DNA of 64,000 bases from Diphasiastrum complanatum (taxonomy: Eukaryota > Streptophyta > Lycopodiopsida > Lycopodiales > Lycopodiaceae), in NCBI GenBank assembly GCA_029204225.1, contig CM055095.1, forward strand, positions 70,593,957 through 70,657,956, in the 5' to 3' direction. Positions 58,301 to 63,179 of the stretch are shown in pieces. The notes under the pieces were generated by a model that searched no databases, had not been told where the DNA came from, and saw only the letters and a list, made by a program, of their open reading frames with translations. A program made the translations under genes and the position numbers. Each line of letters starts with the position of its first letter. Positions within the stretch are counted from its first letter, which is position 1.

Positions 58301-58402
58301 GCTTATTTTCAACAAAGCAGCAGTTTCGTCAAGCACTGTGTTCTTGTCTCTAGGCCAGAAAAGGTTGCAGAAGGACTGAATTCATTTTTGGGATCACGGT
58401 GA
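17661..58402 (+). CDS. Chloroplast-targeted alpha/beta-hydrolase-fold protein (haloalkane dehalogenase-like), 11 exons
   Basis: Joined exons: 17661-17987, 22606-22681, 32175-32260, 32728-32821, 33126-33202, 33444-33571, 37125-37196, 37449-37519, 52814-52886, 58093-58236, 58354-58402. The total is 1197 nt, 398 residues plus TGA, with no internal stop and every intron GT..AG in matching phase. The first 60 or so residues are Ser/Ala-rich and poor in acidic residues, like a chloroplast transit peptide. The fold begins near 127 (WFVRETG). HGAPTQS (148-154) is the oxyanion-hole turn, [11 protein letters not shown] (172-182) is the conserved strand and turn, and [11 protein letters not shown] (218-228) is the elbow. 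WGEADKYLP (344-352) supplies the acid and [10 protein letters not shown] (374-383) the base (His377). It resembles the At1g52510-type plant family. The elbow has no Ser, Asp or Cys at the expected nucleophile position, so hydrolysis is uncertain and a substrate cannot be named. Introns 1, 2, 6, 8 and 9 carry transposons. Confidence 0.93.
18000..19380. other. Intron 1 sequence, nothing recognised
   Basis: The ORF at 18458-18643 and others match no family I know. Confidence 0.4.
19388..19590. repeat. Cluster of AACACTA-type heptamers
   Basis: TAACACTA or close variants recur at about 19391, 19411, 19430, 19460, 19481 and 19574, irregularly spaced in intron 1. Confidence 0.6.
19700..20840 (-). 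pseudogene. Ty3-gypsy gag remnant
   Basis: The minus strand reads [20 protein letters not shown], then [20 protein letters not shown], a Gln/Lys-rich coiled stretch ([20 protein letters not shown]), then [15 protein letters not shown] and ICH-like [20 protein letters not shown]. The order matches the gag at 41818-43224, so it is the same family, inverted, in intron 1. Several stops and frameshifts (for example near 20750 and 20540). The ORF 20373-20068 is its best-preserved part. Confidence 0.85.
20850..21660 (-). repeat. Gypsy leader with reiterated CGAAGGTT-type motif
   Basis: Upstream of the inverted gag, motifs of the form GGCGA(A/G)(A/G)GTT or its complement AACCTTCGCC recur about a dozen times in both orientations (for example 21055, 21147, 21201, 21294, 21363, 21491, 21558, 21638). 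The same motif recurs in the leader at 41320-41580. The LTR boundary is not visible. Confidence 0.7.
21661..22605. other. Rest of intron 1, nothing recognised
   Basis: The ORF 21852-22178 (108 codons) is acidic at its start but matches no family I can name. It may be chance. Confidence 0.4.
22606..22681 (+). CDS. Hydrolase exon 2 (residues 110-135)
   Basis: It reads [20 protein letters not shown] then FVRET, plus the first base of Gly135. Acceptor TTTTAG, donor GTTCTT. It was found by looking for the expected KGR...F.WFVRETG segment, and it makes the phase of exons 1 and 3 agree. Confidence 0.88.
23320..23537. mobile_element. hAT-like MITE, 218 bp, with 8-bp target duplication
   Basis: The ends are CTTAGTTGCCCGTTCCGG and the complement of CGGAACGGGCTTCTAAG, flanked on both sides by CTCCAGTG (23312-23319 and 23538-23545). 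Subterminal regions are arrays of GGAACG/CGTTCC palindromes and the centre is AT-rich. It has no coding capacity. An 8-bp duplication with short inverted ends indicates the hAT superfamily. It lies in intron 2. Confidence 0.9.
23546..26515. other. Intron 2 sequence, no gene recognised
   Basis: Scattered short ORFs only (24353-24562, 25273-25545), matching no known family. Confidence 0.45.
26520..26578. repeat. (TC)n microsatellite, about 29 units
   Basis: Uninterrupted TC run directly before the LINE fragment. Confidence 0.97.
26585..28650 (+). pseudogene. LINE ORF2 fragment (endonuclease end, reverse transcriptase)
   Basis: The endonuclease C-terminus is seen as [17 protein letters not shown] and [13 protein letters not shown] near 26655-26765. 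RT motifs follow across several frames: [10 protein letters not shown] and NYRTIMIS (about 27508-27575), [18 protein letters not shown] (27660-27715), [18 protein letters not shown] (27745-27800), GVKQGCPLS-like near 27935, and [15 protein letters not shown] (28045-28095) with YADD intact. It ends in a [12 protein letters not shown]...RRYIQHTWG block (28437-28535). Stops and frameshifts occur throughout. Antisense ORFs here are shadows. Confidence 0.85.
28655..30735 (+). pseudogene. LINE fragment, ORF1 end plus ORF2 endonuclease and RT
   Basis: It begins with the ORF1 C-terminus (matching 49790-49940), then endonuclease starts (LWNCNDIHS near 28919). [13 protein letters not shown] near 29080, then [10 protein letters not shown] (29490-29520) and [11 protein letters not shown] (29565-29600) show the AP-endonuclease. 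RT appears as NNYRTIMIG (30060), then GVKQGCSL-like [20 protein letters not shown] (about 30290-30350), [20 protein letters not shown] and the catalytic box YVDD (30420-30432). It is the same family as the antisense LINE at 39-49 kb, heavily frameshifted. A fragment like [16 protein letters not shown] duplicates around 30545-30605. Confidence 0.82.
30740..31180. repeat. AT-rich sequence with CGATTC motifs, possible MITE relic
   Basis: TTCAGAATCGACTC and GAATCGTGATTCTGAAC (30758-30805) resemble the subterminal motifs of the MITEs at 34770 and 38182. No second end or duplication was found. Confidence 0.3.
31190..31325. repeat. Partial tandem duplication, unit about 60-75 bp
   Basis: TCTTTAGGCTTTCAACTCTT and TTGGATCAAGCACTCAGAGA each occur twice in tandem; the second copy lacks the central CATGAATCATC part. 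Confidence 0.85.
31380..31700 (-). pseudogene. Ty3-gypsy (chromovirus-type) integrase C-terminus
   Basis: The minus strand reads [13 protein letters not shown], then [20 protein letters not shown], then CGPFW, and [20 protein letters not shown] before SWMRL. These follow the LQPYRQ..L, GPF..L..IG..AY.L.LP and HPVFHVS..K blocks of plant chromovirus integrases. Two stops interrupt it. No further domains were found nearby. Confidence 0.75.
31750..32170. other. End of intron 2, no feature recognised
   Basis: An open frame at 32029-32172 precedes exon 3 in the wrong frame. It has no family match and is treated as intron. Confidence 0.5.
32175..32260 (+). CDS. Hydrolase exon 3 (residues 135-163)
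   Basis: It encodes [19 protein letters not shown] with the oxyanion-hole HG. Acceptor TCCTTTCAG, donor GTGATC. Confidence 0.93.
32728..32821 (+). CDS. Hydrolase exon 4 (residues 164-195)
   Basis: It encodes [19 protein letters not shown] then [12 protein letters not shown]. The acceptor is CAAAGCAG. The alternative three bases upstream (AAAG, exon start 32725) would add one Gln. Confidence 0.88.
33126..33202 (+). CDS. Hydrolase exon 5 (residues 195-220)
   Basis: It encodes [20 protein letters not shown] then FSLVTQ, helix C and the strand into the nucleophile elbow. Acceptor AATTGCAG, donor GTATTG. Confidence 0.93.
33444..33571 (+). CDS. Hydrolase exon 6 (residues 221-263)
   Basis: It encodes [20 protein letters not shown] then [18 protein letters not shown]. 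The elbow is split by the intron between Gln220 and Gly221. Confidence 0.93.
33605..34760. other. Intron 6 sequence, nothing recognised
   Basis: AT-rich, no coding motif. Confidence 0.5.
34770..35577. mobile_element. hAT-like MITE, 808 bp, 8-bp target duplication GTATTTAT
   Basis: It starts CATAGATGCACCG and ends with the complement of CATATACATGCACCG. GTATTTAT lies on both sides (34762-34769, 35578-35585). Subterminal regions are dense in GCGATTC/GAATCGC inverted motifs. The interior shares a block of about 290 bp with the element at 38182 (CTTATGGCTGAAATTTTTTA to ATTTGGACCCCATTTTTATC). Its right half carries GGGGGGC...GCCCCCC hairpins (35204-35285). It lacks coding capacity and lies in intron 6. 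Confidence 0.9.
35586..36415. other. Intron 6 sequence with an unrecognised 106-codon ORF
   Basis: The ORF 35794-36114 has a plausible protein composition ([20 protein letters not shown]) but matches no family I know. It could be a transposon scrap. Confidence 0.3.
36420..36605 (-). pseudogene. Ty1-copia RNase H 3' end fragment
   Basis: On the minus strand, across two frames, it reads like the end of copia RNase H: a HIEVGQHFI block, then VEKLCFDMV, then [13 protein letters not shown] aligned to the usual ADVFTKAL block. The rest of the element is missing. Confidence 0.7.
36625..36679. repeat. (CT)n microsatellite
   Basis: About 27 CT units followed by a run of eight C, in intron 6. Confidence 0.97.
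37125..37196 (+). CDS. Hydrolase exon 7 (residues 263-287)
   Basis: It encodes [20 protein letters not shown] then KGS, part of the cap region. Acceptor GATGTAG, donor GTATGT. Confidence 0.92.
37311..37361. repeat. (TC)n microsatellite in intron 7
   Basis: About 25 uninterrupted units inside the short 252-bp intron 7, so repeat length contributes directly to intron length. Confidence 0.97.
37449..37519 (+). CDS. Hydrolase exon 8 (residues 287-311)
   Basis: It encodes [20 protein letters not shown] then PGF. Acceptor TTGCCAG, donor GTAATT, followed by the 15.3-kb intron 8. Confidence 0.92.
37685..37768 (-). mobile_element. tRNA-derived SINE (head)
   Basis: The minus strand has an A box (TTGGCTCACTTGG, 37751-37763) and a B box (GGTTCGAGCC, about 37709-37718), joined by the same CATCCAAAGTTTCTTTGGTC spacer as the plus-strand copy at 57466. 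A and B boxes are the RNA polymerase III internal promoter. It lies in intron 8. Confidence 0.75.
38182..38958. mobile_element. hAT-like MITE, 777 bp, 8-bp target duplication GTACATAT
   Basis: It starts TATATTTGCAGCG and ends with the complement of CATAGTTGCACTC. GTACATAT lies on both sides (38174-38181, 38959-38966). The interior shares the block with the 34770 element, in the same orientation. The end motifs are diverged to AAACGCGTTTCG and similar palindromes, and a G-run region (38590-38635) replaces the hairpins of the other copy. It lies in intron 8. Confidence 0.88.
39068..40322 (-). pseudogene. LINE ORF2 C-terminus with zinc-binding region (3' part of the interrupted LINE)
   Basis: The minus-strand ORF 40007-39537 reads [20 protein letters not shown] then [19 protein letters not shown], the C..C....H....C zinc-binding end typical of plant LINE ORF2. 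Just before it (about 40150-40010) are the [15 protein letters not shown] and [18 protein letters not shown] blocks, matching LINE 26585 near its end. A similar but separate C..C..H..C fragment ([20 protein letters not shown]) lies at 39220-39120. The LTR element inserted at 40323 separates this from the RT part at 45367. Confidence 0.8.
40323..41055 (+). repeat. 5' LTR
   Basis: 733 bp. It contains CTACTATAAAAAGGACC (TATA-like, 40621-40637) and a GA-rich run (40823-40850) before the end. Confidence 0.95.
41060..41077 (+). other. Primer-binding site, gypsy type
   Basis: TGGTGCCGTTGCCGGGGA, the form used by many Athila/Tat-like plant gypsy elements. Confidence 0.85.
41320..41585 (+). repeat. 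Reiterated AACCTTCGCC / GGCGAAGGTT in the gypsy leader
   Basis: Copies near 41322, 41372, 41410, 41463, 41541 and 41558 in both orientations; shared with the inverted relative at 20850-21660. Confidence 0.75.
41818..43224 (+). pseudogene. Ty3-gypsy gag with zinc knuckles, one internal stop
   Basis: ATG at 41818. The retrotransposon gag domain includes [36 protein letters not shown] and [11 protein letters not shown], then a helical Lys/Gln-rich stretch. A TGA at 42565-42567 (after DFH) interrupts a frame that then continues open to TAG at 43222. The second part has [33 protein letters not shown], a Pro-rich linker and [14 protein letters not shown] then [14 protein letters not shown], so several CCHC-like fingers. 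Apart from the one stop the gag is well preserved, which fits a TR-GAG-like non-autonomous element supplying or using capsid. Confidence 0.9.
43243..44545 (+). pseudogene. Gypsy protease-region remnant
   Basis: It is open from 43243, with [20 protein letters not shown] and the protease start AVIDGG, then a stop (TGA 43822) where the relative at 60540 has DGGSRVNLIS. After the 370-bp deletion the frame 43940-44545 continues with [20 protein letters not shown] to a Ser/Lys-rich stretch. It ends at TAA 44543 just before the purine tract. Confidence 0.88.
44612..45361 (+). repeat. 3' LTR
   Basis: 750 bp, preceded by the purine-rich TTTTGGTGGGGGATAC (44596-44611). The TATA-like CTACTATAAAAAGGACC recurs at 44910. 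Confidence 0.95.
45367..46422 (-). pseudogene. LINE ORF2 endonuclease end and RT (middle part of the interrupted LINE)
   Basis: The minus strand has [20 protein letters not shown] then [10 protein letters not shown] (endonuclease end, 46415-46330), linker sequence, then [20 protein letters not shown] (45750-45690). RT follows: [16 protein letters not shown], a TGA where Trp is usual, [20 protein letters not shown] and [12 protein letters not shown] (45500-45460), with YADD intact. The RT thumb is missing, so an internal deletion precedes the C-terminal part at 40322. It continues as ORF1 and endonuclease start at 48160-49585. Confidence 0.85.
46423..46780 (+). repeat. 5' LTR of the truncated gypsy element
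   Basis: 358 bp, unusually GC-rich; it opens with the palindrome TTACGAGCTCGTAA. A GGCCACGTCAGTGCCACGTG block (46629-46648) holds CACGTG-like motifs. Confidence 0.7.
46782..46794 (+). other. Primer-binding site, initiator tRNA-Met type
   Basis: TGGTATCAGAGCC, one base after the LTR end; exact consensus. Confidence 0.88.
46880..47330 (+). repeat. Reiterated CCAGCGCTGG-like palindrome in the gypsy leader
   Basis: GGTCAGCGCTGGAG (46887), GGTCCAGCATTGCC (46976), GACCAGCGCTGTCAG (47068), GGTCCAGCGCTGGACAG (47157) and GGTTGCTGTCC (47329) recur at roughly 90-base spacing. Confidence 0.7.
47684..48150 (+). pseudogene. Gypsy gag N-terminal part
   Basis: [20 protein letters not shown] opens an acidic, coiled region ([20 protein letters not shown]). 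A frameshift near 47880 leads to [20 protein letters not shown] and then [20 protein letters not shown] and [11 protein letters not shown], the P..F.G......WL/F start of the gag domain. It is cut off there. Confidence 0.8.
48155..49585 (-). pseudogene. LINE ORF1 and start of ORF2 endonuclease (5' part of the interrupted LINE)
   Basis: ORF1 begins at ATG 49585, with an Ala/Ser/Gln-rich N-terminus (264-codon frame) containing [21 protein letters not shown] frameshift near 49145 leads into a 171-codon frame with a coiled coil ([15 protein letters not shown]), [20 protein letters not shown] and [13 protein letters not shown], the RRM-like ORF1 end of L1-type LINEs. ORF2 starts as [12 protein letters not shown] (48450) and continues [29 protein letters not shown] and [10 protein letters not shown] up to 48160, the first half of the AP-endonuclease. 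The second half lies beyond the gypsy insertion. Confidence 0.85.
49590..50150 (+). pseudogene. LINE ORF1 end and ORF2 start, head-to-head copy
   Basis: The plus strand reads ISATISDLE, then [10 protein letters not shown] in a shifted frame, then [20 protein letters not shown] and [17 protein letters not shown] (ORF1 end). [19 protein letters not shown] near 50070 is the start of the endonuclease, which is then lost. It is the same family as the minus-strand LINE whose ORF1 begins at 49585, and more similar in layout to 28655. Confidence 0.8.
50155..52260. other. Intron 8 sequence, no gene recognised
   Basis: Only the unrecognised 99-codon frame at 51358-51657 stands out; part of 51650-52140 may be old retroelement sequence, but no motif supports it. 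Confidence 0.4.
52265..52500. repeat. Possible MITE with GTTCGAACC / TTTGAACC motifs
   Basis: Dense GAATCGG, TTTGAACC and GGTTCGAA motifs in both orientations flank a short T-rich centre, as in the MITEs at 23320 and 34770. No target duplication was identified. Confidence 0.4.
52814..52886 (+). CDS. Hydrolase exon 9 (residues 311-335)
   Basis: It encodes [20 protein letters not shown] then GFSE. Acceptor CGTTCTAG, donor GTATGT. Its phase (1 in, 2 out) fits exons 8 and 10 exactly across 15 kb and 5 kb introns. Confidence 0.9.
52890..56450. other. Intron 9 sequence, no gene recognised
   Basis: Open frames at 54546-54845 and 55780-56076 have no recognisable motif. CTCTGTTGGAGGGG occurs twice (55031, 55131). 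Confidence 0.4.
56456..56641 (-). other. Short coiled-coil-like ORF, unassigned
   Basis: The minus strand reads [20 protein letters not shown], an Arg/Leu/Glu-rich helical stretch, followed by Gln/Glu/Val-rich sequence. Amphipathic composition suggests former coding sequence, perhaps of a transposon, but the family is unknown. Confidence 0.25.
57466..57545 (+). mobile_element. tRNA-derived SINE (head)
   Basis: A box TTGGCTCAGTTGG (57468-57480) and B box GGTTCGAGCC (57513-57522) fit the polymerase III consensus, followed by CCCCTTGGAAACC. It shares more than 70 bases with the inverted copy at 37685-37768. It lies in intron 9. Confidence 0.78.
57550..58090. other. End of intron 9, no feature recognised
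   Basis: A stretch near 57900 (GGGGAGAAAATCTTGATGTT) resembles 53407 (GGAGGAAAACCTGAATTTTT) and may be a small intron repeat. Confidence 0.35.
58093..58236 (+). CDS. Hydrolase exon 10 (residues 335-383)
   Basis: It encodes [17 protein letters not shown] (acid Asp348) through GAGHLPQED (base His377). Acceptor TTATTGCAG, donor GTAAAT. Confidence 0.93.
58354..58402 (+). CDS. Hydrolase exon 11 (residues 383-398 and stop)
   Basis: It encodes [15 protein letters not shown] then TGA at 58400-58402. Acceptor GTCTCTAG. Confidence 0.93.
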
Positions 58403-60080
58403 ACCTGCACAACTTTATTTTTGAGCAAGGTCAAAATAGGTCACAATTCTTCAAATTGAAGACATAAGAAGTTAAGAGGCTGGTAGCTTGTCCTTTTCAA
58501 CCTGTTTGCATGATTGTTAGTTTGACTTTTCTTTTTCAAGTTTTTGAGAGCTCAGTTGAAGCTCTACAGTTAGACAGCTGATTAAAATCATAGTTGCATA
58601 TAATAAAATAGTATAATTGACGTATCATATAAATATGTATAATACAATGTATTATACGACTTTGATTACTATAGTTTGATTTCCAATAGTTTTATTCAAG
58701 AACATAAATGAGATTATTTTATCTTAATGTTCATCCCTTCAAACATAAACATAAGAACAAAATTTTGAAGAAAATTGTAGATCGCACATGAAGTATTTGA
58801 TAAAAACTTGTCAATGGTCAAAAGGTAAAGGTAGGGCTATTTATTATTTCGAACTAGCCTACGTATTTTTCAGCCAAAAATGTATAATACACGTATTTTA
58901 TATACCTGGTTTTTTTTGTTTAAAAGAAAAACGTTCTGACCCAGTTCGTTCCGGAATGTACAGTACGTTCCGACCCAAAAGGGTCAGAACGGGCTTCTAA
59001 GCTTAGACTTGCACTTTGATATAAGTTAATATATTATTATTTTTCATTCCTTTGTTTGTTTAATTTAAATTTATATTGAAATTGAATGAATTTGTTGTTC
59101 AGCAAAAAAAGTTGCAACGAGAGTCCTAATATTATGTCACATGTTGCAGAGTGTGAATAGAAGAGGAGAGTGCATGGATATGATTGGTTGTTTGGAAAAG
59201 TTTTTTAGTACGATTTAAGATTGACACGTAATATAATTTTCTTTTCATTTCCTTGCCATGCATGGGGGTTTCCATGCTTCATTATTGTATAGTACACTTA
59301 TGTCATACTAGTTTAAGTAATATGAAATTTGAGCTCATGGTGAAGTTGCAAGTACAGGTGGTCAAAGTAAGCAATGAATCACCTCATATAAAACCGACAA
59401 CTGTTCAGTTAAGTTGACGTTTATGCACTTGCTTCAAATAATTTATGTTAGTGGTATCAAACAGTTTGTGTACTATGTTATGCCGTACTATCGATGATGA
59501 AAAGTACGTCAAGCAATAGTACTGCGACTATAGGTGACTGATTGTGTAGGCAAAAATAAATCTCAATAACTCTTCTGAAGTTGATTACAATGTTTGTGAA
59601 TTGGTTTTCTTCAAAATGTTGAAGGTTCAAATCTGTAGCGCGTGGTTTAAATGTAGTTGTACTAATGTCCATTGTTTTTTAAGCATAAGTAATTCGGTGA
59701 ATTTGGCCAAGTCATATTTTTTTTGTAGGAAAGATTCCGCGAAACTGTTAAAAAGGTTCTGTGTATTCTTCCTTAGAGAACGCGATTAGAGGTTGAATAA
59801 ATCATACCAATATTAGCGTGTTTAATTATGCCTGAATATGATCTATGTACTAATAGAGCAGTTCTATTATGATTAAATTATCCATGAGAAAATATGGGTG
59901 CGAAAATTGGAAATATATGCGCGAATGTGATAGACAATTAGATAATGAAATAAAACGACTAAAACTTTGATCAGAAAACGAATTTTATAACTCTGAGTCT
60001 GAATCAATATACGTTTTTCTTGCTGCCTTGTGGTATCTCTTTTATGAAGAGTACGTAAGTGCGCAAGTGCATAGATAAAT
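58403..60080. other. Hydrolase 3' flank and intergenic sequence
   Basis: AATAAAATAG at 58602 is a possible polyadenylation signal about 200 bases after the stop. No other gene seen. Confidence 0.4.
58920..59005. mobile_element. Truncated copy of the CTTAG...CGTTCC MITE
   Basis: TCAGAACGGGCTTCTAAG (58984-59001) preceded by GTACGTTCCGACCC matches the right end of the 23320-23537 MITE. The left end and target duplication are not found. Confidence 0.65.
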
Positions 60081-60285
60081 AAGTCAGAGATATCTGAATA
60101 TGAGGCAGTGGATCAAACATCTACAAGAAGAAGAGGAGCTTGAAGCTGCTAAAGCAACAGCTGAGGTTCAGTCTTCACCATTGCAGCCTCCAAGAAATTT
60201 ACGTACGGATATGAATGATCAGTTACATCATCATGAAGAACCCTTCAAGATGACTGAACTGAAAGCATCGTAAACAGAACTGCTC

Positions 60286-61904
60286 ATGAACATTTTGTCT
60301 AGCAAGATCAATATCTCATTAGGAGAGTTCCTGAAGTTGGTGCCAAAAGCAAAAGAAGTCTTAGTGCAAAAGTTAGCTCAAGAAAAACCAAAAGTCCATC
60401 ATGAGCCACTTTTTTGTGCTGGATTTGAAGAATCTAACGAAATACTCCATGTTGGAGCCGCTTGGAAAAGTGAACAAAAGAATACCACTCTGTCGATACA
60501 GCATGGACAATTTCCTAAAGAAGCAGCCGTGATAGATGGCGGTTCAAGAGTTAATCTGATCTCTACAAAGTTATGTGCAAAATGGGGCCTTACAAAGATT
60601 AAGCCTGTTACTTTTGTTATTAAGCTAGCTGATCAAACGACAGTTCATCCATGAGGAATGGTGAAAGATGTACCTGTCAGAATTGCGGGAGTACAGTTCG
60701 TCATTACTTTCATAGTGATGGACTTACCAGAAGCGCCAAATGTCTACCGAGTTCTTTTGGGACGTCCATGGTTACGAGTTGCGCAAGTAATTCATAACTG
60801 GGGTACCGGAAAAATCACTTTCGAAAATCGTGAACGTGCAGTTGAAGTTGATCCTACAATATGGACTATCAAACAAGTGGTTCAAAAAGAGGATGCCGTT
60901 TCGTCAACAACGGATCACACTTGTGATCGACCAGCGAAAAAATTGGGAGTTCATTACGATTTTCAAACAGATACTGTCAATTGGAATGAAGTTCTTGCAA
61001 CGATTGACTGTACAACAAGATATATGTGTCAACAAGATAATCAATCAGATTTGGGCGAGATTTCCTTGTTAGATCGAACTTTGGATACACCAATCACGTT
61101 TTCACTAAATGTGTTGAATGTAGCCTGGATATCAACAGAACCTATACCAGATCCGATTGAGGATGAACTCATTCCTTTGAGTCATGCCTTGACTTATGAT
61201 GGCAATGCTGAACTTACGGATGAGCAGATTCTAAATCATATGGATCCGACCAGATTTGGAGTGCGTAACGTTCTTGATAAACCAACAATAAAACCGCCCA
61301 AAGCAGTTATATTGAAGGAAGATAGGATCACAGGATCGATGAGAAGAAACAAGCTAAGCAACATTATAATACGGTCCTGAAATGGGAAAATCTCCCTCAA
61401 AATATTGATTCAAAGAAAGTGCTACCCTTATTCGATAAAGGCAAAGGAAAAGTCGAGGATGATTCTTCAAGTCAGAATTCTAGTAAGACATCATCGTCTA
61501 GGAAGTCTTTAACTTTGAAGAAAATTTTTTCTTCTCCGAAGTCATCACCTCCACGATCAATTCCTGCTAAGAAGACTAAGCGAAGATCCAAGCTAAGTCC
61601 TTTTGAAAAAGAACAAGCGAATGTAGTCCAACATGATATGCCCGAGCATTTTAAACGTTATACACTGGATGATGTGGTTATTATGTTACCTAAAGCACAT
61701 CGTGAACCTGAAGAACACATGCCGGAATCTAAAGAGGTTTACGATGGCCCAGCTAGGACACAACCAATGAATCTTGCCGAACCCAGGAGAACCGAAAAAA
61801 AATTATACAAGTTGGATCACAATTTACTCCTGAACAGTATCAAGCAGTACACATGTTACTTATTAAGTATTAAGATTGCTTTGCATGGACTTATCAAGAT
61901 CTGA
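60286..61904 (+). pseudogene. Gypsy protease and pre-RT region
   Basis: The frame 60286-60654 includes [20 protein letters not shown] and [24 protein letters not shown] (60652) is followed by the same frame to 61380: [41 protein letters not shown] shift near 61360 leads to 61419-61904 with Ser/Lys-rich sequence (SSQNSSKTSSSRKSLTLKK). Confidence 0.88.
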
Positions 61905-62039
61905 AGGGTATTTCAACATTAGTGATTGAACATACCATACCTTTAGTACCTGATGCAGTTCCAATGGTTACAAAGTTCTATCACTGTAATCCTAATGTGG
62001 CGGACTTGATAAAGAAAGAACTTCAGAGATTGCTTGACG

Positions 62040-62660
62040 TCGATTTCATTTATTAGATGGAGCACACTGAATAAATTTCACCGATTGTCATTGTTCCTAA
62101 GAAAAATGAGAAATTGCGGATCTGTGTGAATCTCAAAGCGTTGAACAAAGTGGCGCGAAAGGATCACTTTTCGTTACCTTTTATTGAAAGCATTTGGATC
62201 GCCTTGTCGGAGCGGAAGCTATTAGATTGCATCTGTCGATCGCCACAAAACTGCTTTTGCAACATAATGGGGCACCTATGCTTACAAAGTAATGTCGTTT
62301 GGACTCTGTAATGCACCAAGTTCATTCCAAAGAGTAATGCGAATTCCTTGAAATTTACTTGGATAACTTGCGAGTCCATAGTACAGATGCAGACCACCTG
62401 GATCGATTGGAGAAAATATTTGAAAGATGTCGTAAATATCAGATTTTCTCTAAATCCAGAAAAATGTCAGATATGGGTTTCCCACGGAGCTGTGCTTGGA
62501 CATGTGATATCAAGACATGGTATTGCCACAAATTATTCTAAGATCAAAGTTATTGTGGAATTGCCACCGCCAAGAACAATTTGTGGAGTTTATGTGTTTA
62601 TGGGTCATGCGAACTACTATCGAATTTTATTATCTTCTTTGAGGATTTAGCACGACCTAT
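62040..62660 (+). pseudogene. Gypsy reverse transcriptase
   Basis: It contains EKLRICVNLKALNKVARKDH, FSLPFIESIW, then (other frame) VMSFGLCNAPSSFQRVM near 62290-62335. YLDNLRVHSTDADHLDRLEK (62356-62415) follows, then KCQIWVSHGAVLGHVISRHG and an NYYR block. The catalytic box is YLDN instead of YxDD, with several frameshifts, so this RT is inactive. Confidence 0.88.
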
Positions 62661-62749
62661 ATACAAATTGACTATTGTTCCTATTTGGACAGTAGAGACG
62701 TTAGAAACCTTTGAAAAACTAAAAAAAAACAGACGTAGCCAGGTGACTA

Positions 62750-63070
62750 TAAGAAGGATTATCCTATACAATTTGCAAGCAGACATCTTATAGATTCAGA
62801 AAAGAATTATTCAACAACGGAACGTGAGGCATTAGCCATGATTTTTTCTGTTCAAAAATTTCGTCACTATCTCATGGAAACACATTTTGCATTTTATACG
62901 GATCATCAACTTTTACTTTACTTGGTAAACAAGACATGCAATACTGGACCTATTGCAAGATGGTTATTGTTATTGACTGATATTGACTTTCGAATTGTGG
63001 TTCGAAAGGGCAAGCAACATTATCTAGCCGATCACGTTTCGCGAATCGAATCTGCACCAATTAACACTGA
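62750..63070 (+). pseudogene. Gypsy RNase H
   Basis: It reads IQFASRHL, NYSTTEREALAMIFSVQKFR, HYLMETHFAFYTDHQLLLYL and RKGKQHYLADHVSRIES, the standard plant gypsy RNase H with its TD...H and ADHLSR end. Confidence 0.9.
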
Positions 63071-63179
63071 AGTGGATGATGAACTACCAGATGCTGCGTT
63101 GTTCTATGTTGAAGCAGTTGCTGAGTGGGTAGCAGATATTGTTGAGTACCTGATGCTAGGACAACCGAATGACTCCTTG

